DNA of 64,000 nucleotides from an uncultured Duncaniella sp. (GTDB lineage: Bacteria; Bacteroidota; Bacteroidia; Bacteroidales; Muribaculaceae): positions 186,001-250,000 of the forward strand of contig CAJTQR010000002.1 of the NCBI GenBank assembly GCA_910578515.1, read 5' to 3'. The notes beneath the pieces were generated by a model, which had not been told where the DNA came from, searched no databases, and saw nothing but the letters and a program-made list of their open reading frames with translations. The first letter of the stretch is position 1. The number at the start of each line of letters is the position of its first letter. Made by a program: the position numbers and the translations under genes. Below are positions 1 through 9,443 of this stretch, in pieces.

Positions 1-2
1 CA

Positions 3-1925
3 CTGCGACGCATGGCACGCTATGGCAGGAACAAGGAGTACCTTGACAGGATATATTATGCCATAGGAAATCTTTACCTCTCGCAAGGGGACACGGTGAA
101 GGCGATTGACAGCTACCGCACTGCAATAGAGCGCTCACTTCGTGGGGGCATGGATAAGGCGGTGGCGCAGCTTGCGCTCGGCGATTTGTATTACCGTCGT
201 CGCCGCTACGATTTGGCGCAGCCATGTTATGCCGAGGCATTGGCTGTGATTCCTTCGAACTATCCCGGCTACATGGAACTGAAAAAACGTTCGGATGTGT
301 TGGATGAGTTAGGGGTATATTCGCAGAATATATTTCTAAACGATTCGTTGTTGCGTCTTAGTGCCATGCCTGAGGCAGAACGCATGAGGGTGATTGACGG
401 TATCATATCAGGTATAAAGAAACGAGAACGTGAGGAGGCTGAGAATCAGCGCCGTGAAGAGTATCTTGCCGGGCAGGTGATGTTCGGGCAGACAATGAAC
501 CATGGTAATGCAGCTACGCCTAATAGTATCACACTCAACACCGATAAATCGTGGTATTTTTATAATCCAGCCGCCCGCGAGGCAGGGCGCACGGAGTTTC
601 AGCGCCGGTGGGGAGCCAGAAAACTTGAGGATGACTGGCGTCGCCATGATAAGCAGCGTTCCGGACTGATTGACTTTGACTCGGAGGAGATTGACGAGGT
701 GGATAATGATATGGATGAAGGGGGGACCGAAGGTGTGACAGAAAAGCAGCGGACCTCAGCAAGACAGGATGACCCTCATTACCCGGAGTATTATCTAAAG
801 CAGATTCCAGCTACCGATTTGGAGCGCAACATAGCACGCGAGGTGATTCAGGATGGTCTGTATAATTCAGGTGTGATATTGAAGAATAAGCTGGAGGACT
901 TTTCGGCAGCCGATGCCGAGTGGAGCCGTCTGCTCTCTGAATATCCTGATAATGTGTACCGGCTTGATATATATTATAATGAATATCTGATGAATATGCG
1001 TATGTCGCGCAATGCTGAGGCGGAAAAATGGCGTGGGCGTATACTTGCTGAATTCCCTGACTCTAAGTTCGGGCACGCGATGAGAGATTCGATGTATATT
1101 GACTGTCTGAAAGAGATGGAAAAGAGTCAGGAGGATTTGTACGTGCGCACCTATGATGACTACCTTGCCGACAGGAACGGTGAGGTGCATAAGGCGTACC
1201 GCATGATGTCGGAGAAGTACCCGATGTCTCCACTGATGCCGAAATTCATGTTTCTGCATGCGCTTGCGTTTGTGACCGAGGATAAGCCGGCGGAATTTAA
1301 AGCAGCACTCGATAGCTTGCTTGAGCGTTATCCGGACTCAGAGTTTACCCCGATGGCGTCGGCATATCTGAAAGGGCTACGTCAGGGACGCGAATTGCGT
1401 AGTGGCTCTTCTAATTTGAGGAGTATGGTTTGGAGCACCAGGCTTACCGGCGATGCTGACTTAGTTGGTGATAGTACGGTTACACTTGATTTTGATACCG
1501 TGCCGTCACGACCGCATTATGTGGCATTGTTGTTTGACCTGTCTGCCACTCCACGCAATCAGCTTCTTTACGATGTGGCGCGTCATAACTTCTCTACCTA
1601 TGTGGTGAGGGATTTTGACCTTGAAATGATGTCGTTCGGTGGACTTGGAGTGCTGATAGTGAAAGGATTTGAAAATATGGCAGAGGCTGAACAGTACCGC
1701 GCACAATTGCTCGGTGACGCTGACTTTCATTTCAATCTCTCAGTGCGCCCTGTCATAATAAGTCGGGGCAATTTCGAGCTGCTCCTCGATAATGGAGCCT
1801 CGTTTGATGATTATCTACGTTTTGTCGGCGAATCAGAAGCCCGGCACCTTCATGAAACTATCCTCCCTCCAAGCGACTACCTTCCGCCCGAAGCGCTTAT
1901 TGAGCTATATCAGCCGAATAATTAA
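3..1925 (+). CDS. porW: PorW/SprE-like T9SS TPR protein (5' partial)
   Basis: Tetratricopeptide-repeat protein resembling PorW/SprE, a lipoprotein needed for type IX secretion that works between the outer-membrane translocon and the motor. The frame is open through the left edge, so the signal peptide and N-terminus are missing; the first ATG at position 12 is internal. TPR-like helix pairs are visible at about residues 9-75 (YAIGNLYLSQGDTVKAIDSY, then LALGDLYYRRRRYDLAQPCY) and 320-455 (ERYPDSEFTPMASAYLKGL). An acidic linker lies near residue 220, and the C-terminal third is a globular tail. porX, which controls T9SS genes in Porphyromonas gingivalis, follows 214 bp downstream with its own promoter. 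Family assignment rests on architecture, C-terminal flavour and neighbourhood; a generic TPR protein is the alternative. Confidence 0.75.
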   Translation: MRRMARYGRNKEYLDRIYYAIGNLYLSQGDTVKAIDSYRTAIERSLRGGMDKAVAQLALGDLYYRRRRYDLAQPCYAEALAVIPSNYPGYMELKKRSDVLDELGVYSQNIFLNDSLLRLSAMPEAERMRVIDGIISGIKKREREEAENQRREEYLAGQVMFGQTMNHGNAATPNSITLNTDKSWYFYNPAAREAGRTEFQRRWGARKLEDDWRRHDKQRSGLIDFDSEEIDEVDNDMDEGGTEGVTEKQRTSARQDDPHYPEYYLKQIPATDLERNIAREVIQDGLYNSGVILKNKLEDFSAADAEWSRLLSEYPDNVYRLDIYYNEYLMNMRMSRNAEAEKWRGRILAEFPDSKFGHAMRDSMYIDCLKEMEKSQEDLYVRTYDDYLADRNGEVHKAYRMMSEKYPMSPLMPKFMFLHALAFVTEDKPAEFKAALDSLLERYPDSEFTPMASAYLKGLRQGRELRSGSSNLRSMVWSTRLTGDADLVGDSTVTLDFDTVPSRPHYVALLFDLSATPRNQLLYDVARHNFSTYVVRDFDLEMMSFGGLGVLIVKGFENMAEAEQYRAQLLGDADFHFNLSVRPVIISRGNFELLLDNGASFDDYLRFVGESEARHLHETILPPSDYLPPEALIELYQPNN

Positions 1926-2079
1926 AAGTATCTATGGCTTTAATTTCAGTTGCATTTTGATTGTCATTGTATTATTCCATAATAACTGGTTGCAATGAAA
2001 TAATACGTTGTCGTCAATATGGATAATTGGACTGCATACATTTTATTGCCCGGATTCTGTTCCAAATTATCCCGAATAG

Positions 2080-2111
2080 TTTGAATAGTTGGTCAAATGT
2101 TTATAAATTTG
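2080..2111 (+). promoter_or_regulatory. Promoter of porX
   Basis: TTTG at 2080-2083, a 20-bp spacer, and a perfect Bacteroidota -7 box TAAATTTG at 2104-2111. It lies 28 bp ahead of the porX ATG, giving a leader of about 25 nt and showing porX can be transcribed independently of porW. Confidence 0.75.
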
Positions 2112-2139
2112 TGGCATAGAAACATGAATAGGGTAATCT

Positions 2140-3684
2140 ATGTCGACAATCCTCTGGGCAGACGATGAAATCGACCTGCTGAAACCTTACATAATTTTCC
2201 TGCAGGGAAAAGGCTACGATGTAGTCACTACCTGTAGCGGCACTGACGCACTGGATATGGTGGGTGAGCAGGATTTTGACCTCATAATCCTGGATGAGCA
2301 CATGCCGGGACTTACAGGGCTGGAAACATTGCAGCGCATCAAGATGGTGGCGCCGCAGATTCCGGTGATAATGATTACCAAAAGTGAGGAGGAGGATATA
2401 ATGGACCAGGCGGTTGGAAGCAAGATAGCTGACTATCTCATAAAGCCTGTGAATCCTAAACAGATACTTCTTTCCATAAAAAAATGTCTCCATTCCGATG
2501 AGTTGATATCTACCCGGGCCACTACTGATTACCGGCGTGAATTTTCAGCTATATCCGGGCTGATTGATGGCGCGTCGTCCATACGCGACTGGATGGAGCT
2601 CTACCGCCGCATTGCTCATTGGGAGATTCAGCTTTCGGACGCCGACACAGCGATGGACGAATTACTCTCCATGCAGAAGAAGGATGCCGATGTGGCTTTT
2701 GCCAGATTCATCAGAAATAATTACGAGCGGTGGGTTTCCGACATTCGGGCGGTCGGGCGACCTATGATGTCGCCTGATATATTCCGGCAGAGAATTTTCC
2801 CTGAGCTTGACAAGGGGGAGAAACTGTTCTTCATTCTTATTGATAATTTACGCCTTGACCAGTGGCTTGCAATAAAACCTCTGCTTGCTGAAATGTTTCT
2901 ATTCAATGAGGAACTCTACTGCTCCATTCTTCCTACAGCAACACAATATGCACGTAATGCCATATTTTCCGGACTTATGCCTCTCGAGATTGAGCGCAAC
3001 TTCCCGGAACTATGGGTTGACGAGGACTCGCCTGAGGGGAAAAATATAAATGAATCCACGTTGATAACCACACAGTTTGAGCGTTTCCGCCGCAAATGCA
3101 TGTTCTCATACAATAAGGTCAATGACTCGGCTGCAGGAGAGAAACTTCTGCGCGAGTTCTCCAACCTGTTTGACAATGACCTCAATGTAATCGTGCTTAA
3201 TTTTATCGACATGCTGTCGCATGCACGCACCGATTCCAGGATGATTCGTGAATTGGCTTCGACCGATGCGGCTTACCGTTCACTTTCCGAGTCATGGTTC
3301 CGCCACTCATCTGCTATAGGTATATTCCGGCGCATAGCAGCCAAAGGATACAAAATTATCCTGACCACTGACCATGGTACTGTCAAGGTCGATAATCCTG
3401 TCAAGGTGGTGGGTGACAGAAATACCAATACCAATCTGCGCTATAAGGTTGGTAAAAATCTGGCATGTAATTCCAAGGATGTCTTTGAGATGAAGCACCC
3501 TGAACGATTCGGATTGCCCGCACCTAACCTCTCTTCCACATATATTTTCGCCACCGGGCGAAACTTTTTCGCTTATCCAAACAATTATAATCATTACGTG
3601 CAGTATTACGACGGTACATTCCAGCATGGAGGTCTCTCAATGGAGGAGATGCTTGTCCCGTTGATAACACTCACGGCAAAATAA
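2140..3684 (+). CDS. porX: PorX: response regulator with PglZ phosphatase-like domain
   Basis: Bifunctional T9SS regulator. Residues 1-120 form a CheY-like receiver: acidic pair D8/D9, phospho-acceptor D52 in LIILDEHMP, and the conserved lysine in KPVNPKQ. A helical linker follows, then from about residue 215 a PglZ (alkaline-phosphatase superfamily) domain with TTDHGT at 409-414, a metal-site motif. In P. gingivalis PorX partners the kinase PorY and the sigma factor SigP, and its PglZ domain hydrolyses oligonucleotides. Length (514 aa) is normal for PorX. It lies after the porW-like gene and 10 bp before tsaE; no porY or sigP gene is in the window. Confidence 0.92.
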   Translation: MSTILWADDEIDLLKPYIIFLQGKGYDVVTTCSGTDALDMVGEQDFDLIILDEHMPGLTGLETLQRIKMVAPQIPVIMITKSEEEDIMDQAVGSKIADYLIKPVNPKQILLSIKKCLHSDELISTRATTDYRREFSAISGLIDGASSIRDWMELYRRIAHWEIQLSDADTAMDELLSMQKKDADVAFARFIRNNYERWVSDIRAVGRPMMSPDIFRQRIFPELDKGEKLFFILIDNLRLDQWLAIKPLLAEMFLFNEELYCSILPTATQYARNAIFSGLMPLEIERNFPELWVDEDSPEGKNINESTLITTQFERFRRKCMFSYNKVNDSAAGEKLLREFSNLFDNDLNVIVLNFIDMLSHARTDSRMIRELASTDAAYRSLSESWFRHSSAIGIFRRIAAKGYKIILTTDHGTVKVDNPVKVVGDRNTNTNLRYKVGKNLACNSKDVFEMKHPERFGLPAPNLSSTYIFATGRNFFAYPNNYNHYVQYYDGTFQHGGLSMEEMLVPLITLTAK

Positions 3685-3694
3685 CCATAATCAA

Positions 3695-4129
3695 ATGAAA
3701 GAGATACTTATACCCACAACAGCCGACCTTGACTCTGCGGCACAGGAATTTCTCGCTCTCATGGGCGACGCCACCGTCTACACATTTGAAGGTGAGATGG
3801 GTGCAGGGAAGACTACATTTATCAACGCTCTGAGCCGTGCGCTTGGTGTGGAGGATGACCCCACCGGTTCGCCAACATTCTCCATCATAAATGAATATCG
3901 CTCCGACACGACTGCCGAACTGATTTATCACTTCGACCTCTACCGCATAGAGTCATTGGAGCAGGCTTTCGATATAGGTGTGGAGGATTACCTTGACTCC
4001 GGTGCTCTTTGTCTGATAGAATGGCCCGACCGCATCGAGGATATTCTTCCCGATGATACCGTAAGGGTGAAAATAGATGTGTTGCCCGACGGGGCTCGAC
4101 GTCTCACCATTGAAGGTGCCGAGGAGTAA
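3695..4129 (+). CDS. tsaE: TsaE, tRNA threonylcarbamoyladenosine biosynthesis ATPase
   Basis: Small cytoplasmic P-loop ATPase that acts with TsaB and TsaD to make t6A37 in tRNAs reading ANN codons. Walker A GEMGAGKT spans residues 33-40; the FDLYRIES segment and [10 protein letters not shown] near the C-terminus are family hallmarks. 144 aa is the usual size. It sits 10 bp after porX and 8 bp before birA, so the three are probably cotranscribed. Confidence 0.93.
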   Translation: MKEILIPTTADLDSAAQEFLALMGDATVYTFEGEMGAGKTTFINALSRALGVEDDPTGSPTFSIINEYRSDTTAELIYHFDLYRIESLEQAFDIGVEDYLDSGALCLIEWPDRIEDILPDDTVRVKIDVLPDGARRLTIEGAEE

Positions 4130-4137
4130 AATAGGAT

Positions 4138-4911
4138 ATGCAGGTAATAGATTTGCCGGAGGTTGACTCCACCAATAGTTTTCTGGCGCTCATAGCACCC
4201 GATTCCCCTTCGGGAATAGTGGTGCTCGGGCGAGCACAGACTGCCGGTCGCGGGCAGCGGGGCAATAGCTGGGAGGCGGCGCCTGGTGAGAATATCACCA
4301 TGTCGATGCTTCTGCGCCCTGCTCATATAGCTCCCGCAGGGCAGTTTGTTATTTCGCAAGCTGTTTCGGTGGGAATTGTCAATGTGCTGAAACGCTATTT
4401 GCCTAACAGCACCGTATCTGTCAAATGGCCCAACGATATTTATGTTGATGACCGGAAAATCTGTGGAATACTTATTGAGAATACTCTCTCCGGAGGGAGT
4501 ATTGATTATTCCATTGTCGGGATGGGCATCAATGTAAACCAGCGCGAGTTTCTGTCCGATGCTCCGAATCCTGTGTCTATCTATCAGCTTACAGACCGGG
4601 AACATGATATAGATGTGCTTGTAAGGGAAGTTGCGGAGGAAATCCTCGCTCTATTTGCAGAGGTCGATGCCGACCACTCGAAGCAGACGGACGGTTCTAC
4701 GCACTTATCGCTTCAGGAGCGCTATTTCGGCATGCTCTGGAGAAGTGACGGGTATTATCCTTATCACGATAACATCCGCGATATGAATATTATGGCGGCA
4801 ATTGAATCGGTGGCACCATCGGGACATATTACTTTGGTGACAATGGATGGTGAGAGGTATGTATACGCATTCAAAGAAATCTCCTCCATACTCAACGGGG
4901 GAGAAATTTGA
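4138..4911 (+). CDS. birA: Biotin--[acetyl-CoA-carboxylase] ligase
   Basis: Ligase that forms biotinyl-AMP and transfers biotin to a carrier-protein lysine. The biotin/ATP loop GRGQRG is at residues 37-42, preceded by the substrate segment EVDSTNS; KWPNDIYVDDRKICGILIE carries the catalytic lysine region. It begins directly with the catalytic domain and lacks the N-terminal helix-turn-helix of bifunctional BirA, so it should be an enzyme only. Third gene of a tight porX-tsaE-birA run. Confidence 0.9.
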   Translation: MQVIDLPEVDSTNSFLALIAPDSPSGIVVLGRAQTAGRGQRGNSWEAAPGENITMSMLLRPAHIAPAGQFVISQAVSVGIVNVLKRYLPNSTVSVKWPNDIYVDDRKICGILIENTLSGGSIDYSIVGMGINVNQREFLSDAPNPVSIYQLTDREHDIDVLVREVAEEILALFAEVDADHSKQTDGSTHLSLQERYFGMLWRSDGYYPYHDNIRDMNIMAAIESVAPSGHITLVTMDGERYVYAFKEISSILNGGEI

Positions 4912-5002
4912 GGCAAATTCACCGAGCTATTGAAAATTTTTGTAAATTTACCACGAAAATCAGTACATATAGCATTTAATTCTTAAGAGTTACTTATCAA
5001 CC

Positions 5003-6073
5003 ATGAAGAGAAATATAATTTTATCATTACTGTCGTTCTGTGTGGCATTCGGTGCATTCGCGCAGACAAACGATTCCGTTCCTGTACAGGATAAGAAACA
5101 GTATCTGGTATATGGAGTGGCTTTCTATAATCTGGAAAACCTCTTCGATACAATCAACAGTAATGGTAAATATGACTATGAGTTCTCGCCCGATGGCACC
5201 CGTGGGTGGACAAGCGAGCGTTACTGGAGCAAAATCAATAAACTTGCCCGCTGTATCTCCCACATGACCACCCCGCAGACTCCCTATGGTCCGGCTATAA
5301 TTGGAGTCTCGGAGATTGAGAACAAGGGTGTGCTCGATGACCTCGTACAGGCCGACTCATTGAAGAAATGGAATCTTCAGGTGATTCATCATGATTCCCC
5401 CGACCGCCGAGGTGTAGATGTGGGTCTGCTCTACAGCCCATATTTCTTCAAGCCCATTGATGTGAACAACCATACACTTTTTGTTCCTGATAATCCTGAT
5501 TTCCTTACACGAGACCAGATGTGTGTCACCGGTGTGATGGGTGGCGACACTCTCAGTGTGATAGTAAATCATTGGCCTTCGCGTCTGGGCGGACAGGAAC
5601 GGTCAAGCTATCTGCGTGAGGCGGCCGCCAAACTCAGCAAGCATATAGCCGATTCCCTGTGGGCGATACGACCCAATCAGGGCGTTATAATTATGGGAGA
5701 CCTTAATGATGACCCGCAGGATAAGTCGTGTGCCGTGGCACTTGGCGCCCAGCGCGATGCCGAAGGTGTGGCTCCCCATGGTTTCTTCAATCCCTGGTGG
5801 AAGGTGCTTGAGAGCGGCGTCGGCACACTCTCCTACCGCGGAGCGTGGAATCTCTTCGACCAGATTATTGTGTCAGGAACCCTTATGCAGAATAGTTATG
5901 ACAACCTGCATTACTGGAACTGCATCATAAACGATTTTGATTTCCTCTATCAGCAGGATGGTCCCTATAAAGGTACTCCATTGCGCACCTATGCAGGTGG
6001 AAAGTGGCTCGATGGCTATTCTGACCATTTCCCTACCGAAATATTCCTGATTAAGGAGAAGAAAAACAAGTAA
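5003..6073 (+). CDS. Secreted endonuclease/exonuclease/phosphatase (EEP) family protein
   Basis: DNase I/EEP-fold hydrolase with an N-terminal signal peptide (about 20 residues ending FGAFAQ), so periplasmic or surface located. Fold motifs are in order: YNLENLFDT near the start, the metal-binding glutamate in GVSEIENKGV, VNHWPSR, GDLNDDP, and the terminal SDHFP aspartate-histidine pair. The substrate cannot be read from sequence; relatives cleave nucleic acids or phosphoesters. Only a degenerate promoter (TAAATTTA at 4943-4950) precedes it. A cytidylate-kinase-like gene follows after 33 bp. Confidence 0.85.
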   Translation: MKRNIILSLLSFCVAFGAFAQTNDSVPVQDKKQYLVYGVAFYNLENLFDTINSNGKYDYEFSPDGTRGWTSERYWSKINKLARCISHMTTPQTPYGPAIIGVSEIENKGVLDDLVQADSLKKWNLQVIHHDSPDRRGVDVGLLYSPYFFKPIDVNNHTLFVPDNPDFLTRDQMCVTGVMGGDTLSVIVNHWPSRLGGQERSSYLREAAAKLSKHIADSLWAIRPNQGVIIMGDLNDDPQDKSCAVALGAQRDAEGVAPHGFFNPWWKVLESGVGTLSYRGAWNLFDQIIVSGTLMQNSYDNLHYWNCIINDFDFLYQQDGPYKGTPLRTYAGGKWLDGYSDHFPTEIFLIKEKKNK

Positions 6074-6106
6074 ATTTCCATTATCCTATACAGATATACA
6101 GACCTG

Positions 6107-6739
6107 ATGAGTAAAGAACCGTTTGTAATTACCGTCGGACGCCAGTTTGGCAGCGGCGGTCGTGAACTCGGCAAGGCTCTTGCCGAAGCACTTGAGATTG
6201 AATACTATGACAAGGAGCTTCTTGTGGAATCCGCAAAGCTTGCAGGTGTCAATCCGGAATATTTTGAAAAGAAGGATGAGCGATTTCCTACTTTTCTACA
6301 AGGACTTTTCTCATTTTCAATGGGGGTCACACCAATGTGCTACTACACCGGTGCATCCTCTATCAGTGACGACGGGCTGTATAAGTCAATAAGCGATTTC
6401 CTGCTGAAGACATCCCGCGAAAAATCGTTTGTAGTCGTGGGTCGCAGTGCCGATTACATATTGCGCGAGCATCCGAGGTGTGTCAATATTTTTGTCCATG
6501 CACCAATGGAGGAGTGCGTGAAGCGTATCACCAGCCGTAACGATGCTATCGATGAGGCTAAGGCGGCGGCTATGGCTAAAAAGACCAACAAATGGCGTGC
6601 GGAGTACTACAATTTCTTCACTGATAAGGAGTGGGGAAATGCCAAGAGTTACGATTTGACCCTCGACAGCTCTCTCATGAGTATGGAGAAAAACGTGGAG
6701 CTTATAAAGGAATATCTCCGTCTGCGTGGTATACTCTGA
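6107..6739 (+). CDS. Cytidylate kinase-like family protein
   Basis: P-loop kinase of the cytidylate-kinase-like family (PF13189). The N-terminus has VGRQFGSGGRELG, the modified Walker A loop of this family, followed by YYDKELLVESAKLAG. FVVVGRSADYIL and FVHAPMEECVKRI match the core strand and lid region of CMP kinases. 210 aa is typical. The true substrate of this side family is not established, so nucleotide phosphorylation is inferred from fold. A strong hairpin follows the stop codon. Confidence 0.8.
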   Translation: MSKEPFVITVGRQFGSGGRELGKALAEALEIEYYDKELLVESAKLAGVNPEYFEKKDERFPTFLQGLFSFSMGVTPMCYYTGASSISDDGLYKSISDFLLKTSREKSFVVVGRSADYILREHPRCVNIFVHAPMEECVKRITSRNDAIDEAKAAAMAKKTNKWRAEYYNFFTDKEWGNAKSYDLTLDSSLMSMEKNVELIKEYLRLRGIL

Positions 6740-6764
6740 CCATCGGAGTGACAGGAATAATAAC

Positions 6765-6800
6765 ACGGGCATGTCTTAATCAGGATATGCCCGTTTTGCT
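6765..6800 (+). terminator. Rho-independent terminator after the kinase-like gene
   Basis: Inverted repeat ACGGGCAT (6765-6772) / ATGCCCGT (6787-6794) with a 14-nt loop and trailing TTTTGCTTTTG. Confidence 0.7.
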
Positions 6801-6868
6801 TTTGAACCTAACCCATAGCTGTGTTGTTTACTTAATAAATCAAAACGTCAAAAACAGCTGAAAAAATT

Positions 6869-7906
6869 ATGAAAACTAAACTCGCAGCGTTTCTCCTTGG
6901 ACTTGTAGTACTGGGCTCTGTAAATGAAGCTGATGCATGTTCACGTGTGCTTTATGTCGGCAACGATTCCTTACGCATTGTAGGGCGCTCCCTTGACTGG
7001 AAAACTCCCATCCCCACTAATATATATGTATATCCGCGCGGTATGAAGAAAGTTGGCAACACACTCGAGGGTTCTGTCGAATGGACCTCGAAATATGGTG
7101 CTGTCTATGCCGTGAGCTACGATGGTGGCGTGACTGAGGGTATGAATGAGAAGGGACTTGTGGTCAGCGGTCTGTTCTGTAAAGGAACTGTATATGTCAA
7201 TGACTCCACAATGTCACGTCCTCCCATGTCGCTTGCCATGTTCCCCGCTTGGATATTGGATGTGTGCGCCAACACCCCTGAGGCTGTGGCTATGCTACGC
7301 AAACATGATTTCAATATATCGGGTGCGACATTCGACGGAGGCACTGTTTCTGCGCTTCATTGGGGTATCACCGATGAGCAGGGACGTTGCGCCGTGCTTG
7401 AGTTTGACCACGGGACAGTAAAGATTTATGAAGGACAGGATATTCCCGTGCTTACAAATGACCCCACTTTCCCCGAAATGAATGCTATTAACGACTATTG
7501 GGTGAAGAAAGGTGGTACACATACTCTTCCGGGTACCGTATCATCTCCCGACCGCTTCGTAAGGGCATATTTCTTCAATAATAATGTGAAGAAAACCGGA
7601 GAGGCTGACCTTGGTGTGGCAATCACACGTTCAATCCTCTTCAATGTGTCAGTGCCTTACGAATACACCGTGGAGGGCGAAGGTAATGTATCGTCTACCC
7701 AATGGCGCACATTTGCCAACATACGTGACCGTCTATACTACTTTGACCTTGCCACAAATCCCGGCATGTTCTATATTGACCTGAAGAAATGTGACCTTCG
7801 TCCCGGAGCTCCGGTTCTGAAGATTGACACATCCAAGTCATCGGGCTATGTAGGCGATGCCACCCGTCATCTGTTCAAAACCAAACCGTTTACTCCGATG
7901 TATTGA
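6869..7906 (+). CDS. Choloylglycine hydrolase / linear amide C-N hydrolase family enzyme
   Basis: Ntn-hydrolase of the family holding bile salt hydrolases, penicillin V acylases and N-acyl amidases. A signal peptide ends at ADA, leaving Cys24 as first residue of the mature chain and putative autocatalytic nucleophile (CSRVLYV). GRSLDW supplies the conserved Arg and Asp, and NEKGLVVSGLF plus the later substrate-pocket segments follow family order. Length (345 aa) is normal for secreted Bacteroidota members. Bile-salt deconjugation is possible but not shown: the pocket residues that separate bile salts from other amides cannot be judged by eye. Confidence 0.85.
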   Translation: MKTKLAAFLLGLVVLGSVNEADACSRVLYVGNDSLRIVGRSLDWKTPIPTNIYVYPRGMKKVGNTLEGSVEWTSKYGAVYAVSYDGGVTEGMNEKGLVVSGLFCKGTVYVNDSTMSRPPMSLAMFPAWILDVCANTPEAVAMLRKHDFNISGATFDGGTVSALHWGITDEQGRCAVLEFDHGTVKIYEGQDIPVLTNDPTFPEMNAINDYWVKKGGTHTLPGTVSSPDRFVRAYFFNNNVKKTGEADLGVAITRSILFNVSVPYEYTVEGEGNVSSTQWRTFANIRDRLYYFDLATNPGMFYIDLKKCDLRPGAPVLKIDTSKSSGYVGDATRHLFKTKPFTPMY

Positions 7907-8001
7907 TGGTAAGTCAATTTGAAAAAATATACTGATTCTACTAACTATACTATCAAAAACACTACTATTACTATTTTGCCAGTCGTACATGACTGATTAC
8001 T

Positions 8002-8034
8002 GCTTCCCGACTTCAAGGTCGGGAAGCTTTTTTG
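8002..8034 (+). terminator. Rho-independent terminator
   Basis: Perfect 10-bp stem GCTTCCCGAC (8002-8011) / GTCGGGAAGC (8018-8027) with loop TTCAAG and a run of six T. It ends transcripts of the hydrolase gene and overlaps the -33 element of the next promoter. Confidence 0.85.
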
Positions 8035-8061
8035 TAACATGGAAAATTTTCACTATTTTTG
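8031..8061 (+). promoter_or_regulatory. Consensus Bacteroidota promoter
   Basis: TTTG at 8031-8034, spacer of 19 bp, and TATTTTTG (-7 box TAnnTTTG) at 8054-8061. The predicted start of transcription is only about 5 nt before the ATG at 8070. Confidence 0.8.
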
Positions 8062-8069
8062 CACTGAAT

Positions 8070-8393
8070 ATGCGCCGGCTCATAGTCATACTTTTTCTGT
8101 CACTCACTGTTGCCTTAGCCGTAGGGGCGACGCAGCGGTGGGAGGAGGTGGATGCTCTGCCGGGTATCCAGCTTCAGCAGGATGCGATGGATGAGGACTC
8201 CGTGGTGGTGACTGTGAGCGACGGATATATCTACGTGTCCAGTGAGGAGCGGCTTATTGTAAGAGTTTTTTCAATTCTCGGACAGCTGATATCACGCGAG
8301 GAATTGCCCGGCGGCACGTATAGATTCCGGATGAGGTCAAGGGGGATATATGTTGTAAAGATTGGTACCCGAACCATCCGTATCACCATTTAG
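8070..8393 (+). CDS. Mini-protein with stand-alone T9SS C-terminal sorting-domain-like sequence
   Basis: 107-aa secreted protein: signal peptide (residues 1-20), about 28 acidic residues, then roughly 58 residues that look like a type A T9SS C-terminal sorting domain. The repeating strand pattern is visible: VRVFSILGQLISREE, then GGTYRFRMRSRGIYVVKIG, then TRTIRI, matching the usual FSILGQ / GxYxv / basic-end order of CTDs. No passenger domain is present. The start is set by the promoter and signal peptide; a 134-aa reading from 7989 would begin upstream of the terminator. Its function is unknown; a T9SS substrate or CTD-mimic is inferred because T9SS genes lie elsewhere in the window. Confidence 0.7.
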   Translation: MRRLIVILFLSLTVALAVGATQRWEEVDALPGIQLQQDAMDEDSVVVTVSDGYIYVSSEERLIVRVFSILGQLISREELPGGTYRFRMRSRGIYVVKIGTRTIRITI

Positions 8394-8483
8394 CGGGTCA
8401 CGGCTTGTCCGCTCCGCGTCTCTGTTCTCTTGATTTGTTCTCTCCGCAGGAATTGTTTCCAGAACGTTCAGAATAAAAACATC

Positions 8484-9443
8484 ATGAAATCACGACTCAT
8501 AATCAACCCTATATCCGGCACACGCAGCAAAGCCGGTCTTGACAGCCAGGTAAAGGAGATGCTCGCACCTCTTGGCTGGAATGTGGAAGTGGTCTATACC
8601 CAATGTCATGGCGATGCCACTCGGCTTGCCTCGGAGGCTGTCGGGCTTGGTTATGACGCCGTATTTGCAGCCGGTGGCGACGGGACTATCAATGAGACAG
8701 CCGCAGCGCTCTGCGGTTCAGAGACTGTGCTGGGGATTATTCCTTGTGGCTCAGGCAATGGTCTTGCCCGCCATCTCGGTATTCCGATTGATATAAAGGA
8801 GGGATTGAAGGTGATTATGGAGAATCATCCGGTGCCGATTGATTTCGCCACTGTCAACGACCGCAAGTTCTTCTGCACATTCGGAGTGGGATTTGACGCA
8901 GCTGTGAGCGCTGCCTTCGCCCGCAAGAAGACAAGAGGAAAGTTCACTTACATCCAGAGTACCTTTGAGACCTATGCCAATTACGAGCCGGAGTACTATA
9001 CCATCAGTGCCAATGGCAAGGTGCTTACCGAGAAAGCGTTCCTTGTAGCAGTATGCAATGCATCGCAATATGGCAACAACGCATACATCGCTCCGCATGC
9101 CGCTATTGATGACGGACTGCTTGATGTGACCATCATTCATGCCGGAAACCTCTTTAACACAGCTATAGTGGGTGTGGATATGCTTACCGGTATGATAGAG
9201 AAGAATGTGCTTATACAGACTTTCCGGACACCACATCTCGTGATAGAGCGCGAACGACATGGTGTGGCCCATCTTGACGGAGAGCCAATGGAAATAGAAA
9301 AGAGGCTCGATATTGACTGTCATCATCACTCGCTCAATGTCTATACACCTACGCGAGTGCAGCCATTCAAACCGATTCTTACACCGGTTACCTCTATGTT
9401 CAATGACCTGAAGATAGCAATCAACAACGTCTTCTCAAACTGA
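8484..9443 (+). CDS. Diacylglycerol/lipid kinase family protein
   Basis: DAGK-catalytic-domain lipid kinase (YegS/DgkB/BmrU type). The nucleotide loop GGDGTINE near residue 66 and CGSGNGLARHL near residue 93 are diagnostic; a C-terminal beta-sandwich region follows (VAHLDGEPMEI). I start at ATG 8484 (MKSRLIINPISG), which matches the family N-terminus; an upstream in-frame start at 8430 would add 18 unconserved residues. Likely phosphorylates diacylglycerol, ceramide or a related lipid at the inner membrane; the substrate is uncertain. Its last 23 bp overlap the 3' end of the convergent flippase gene. Confidence 0.88.
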   Translation: MKSRLIINPISGTRSKAGLDSQVKEMLAPLGWNVEVVYTQCHGDATRLASEAVGLGYDAVFAAGGDGTINETAAALCGSETVLGIIPCGSGNGLARHLGIPIDIKEGLKVIMENHPVPIDFATVNDRKFFCTFGVGFDAAVSAAFARKKTRGKFTYIQSTFETYANYEPEYYTISANGKVLTEKAFLVAVCNASQYGNNAYIAPHAAIDDGLLDVTIIHAGNLFNTAIVGVDMLTGMIEKNVLIQTFRTPHLVIERERHGVAHLDGEPMEIEKRLDIDCHHHSLNVYTPTRVQPFKPILTPVTSMFNDLKIAINNVFSN

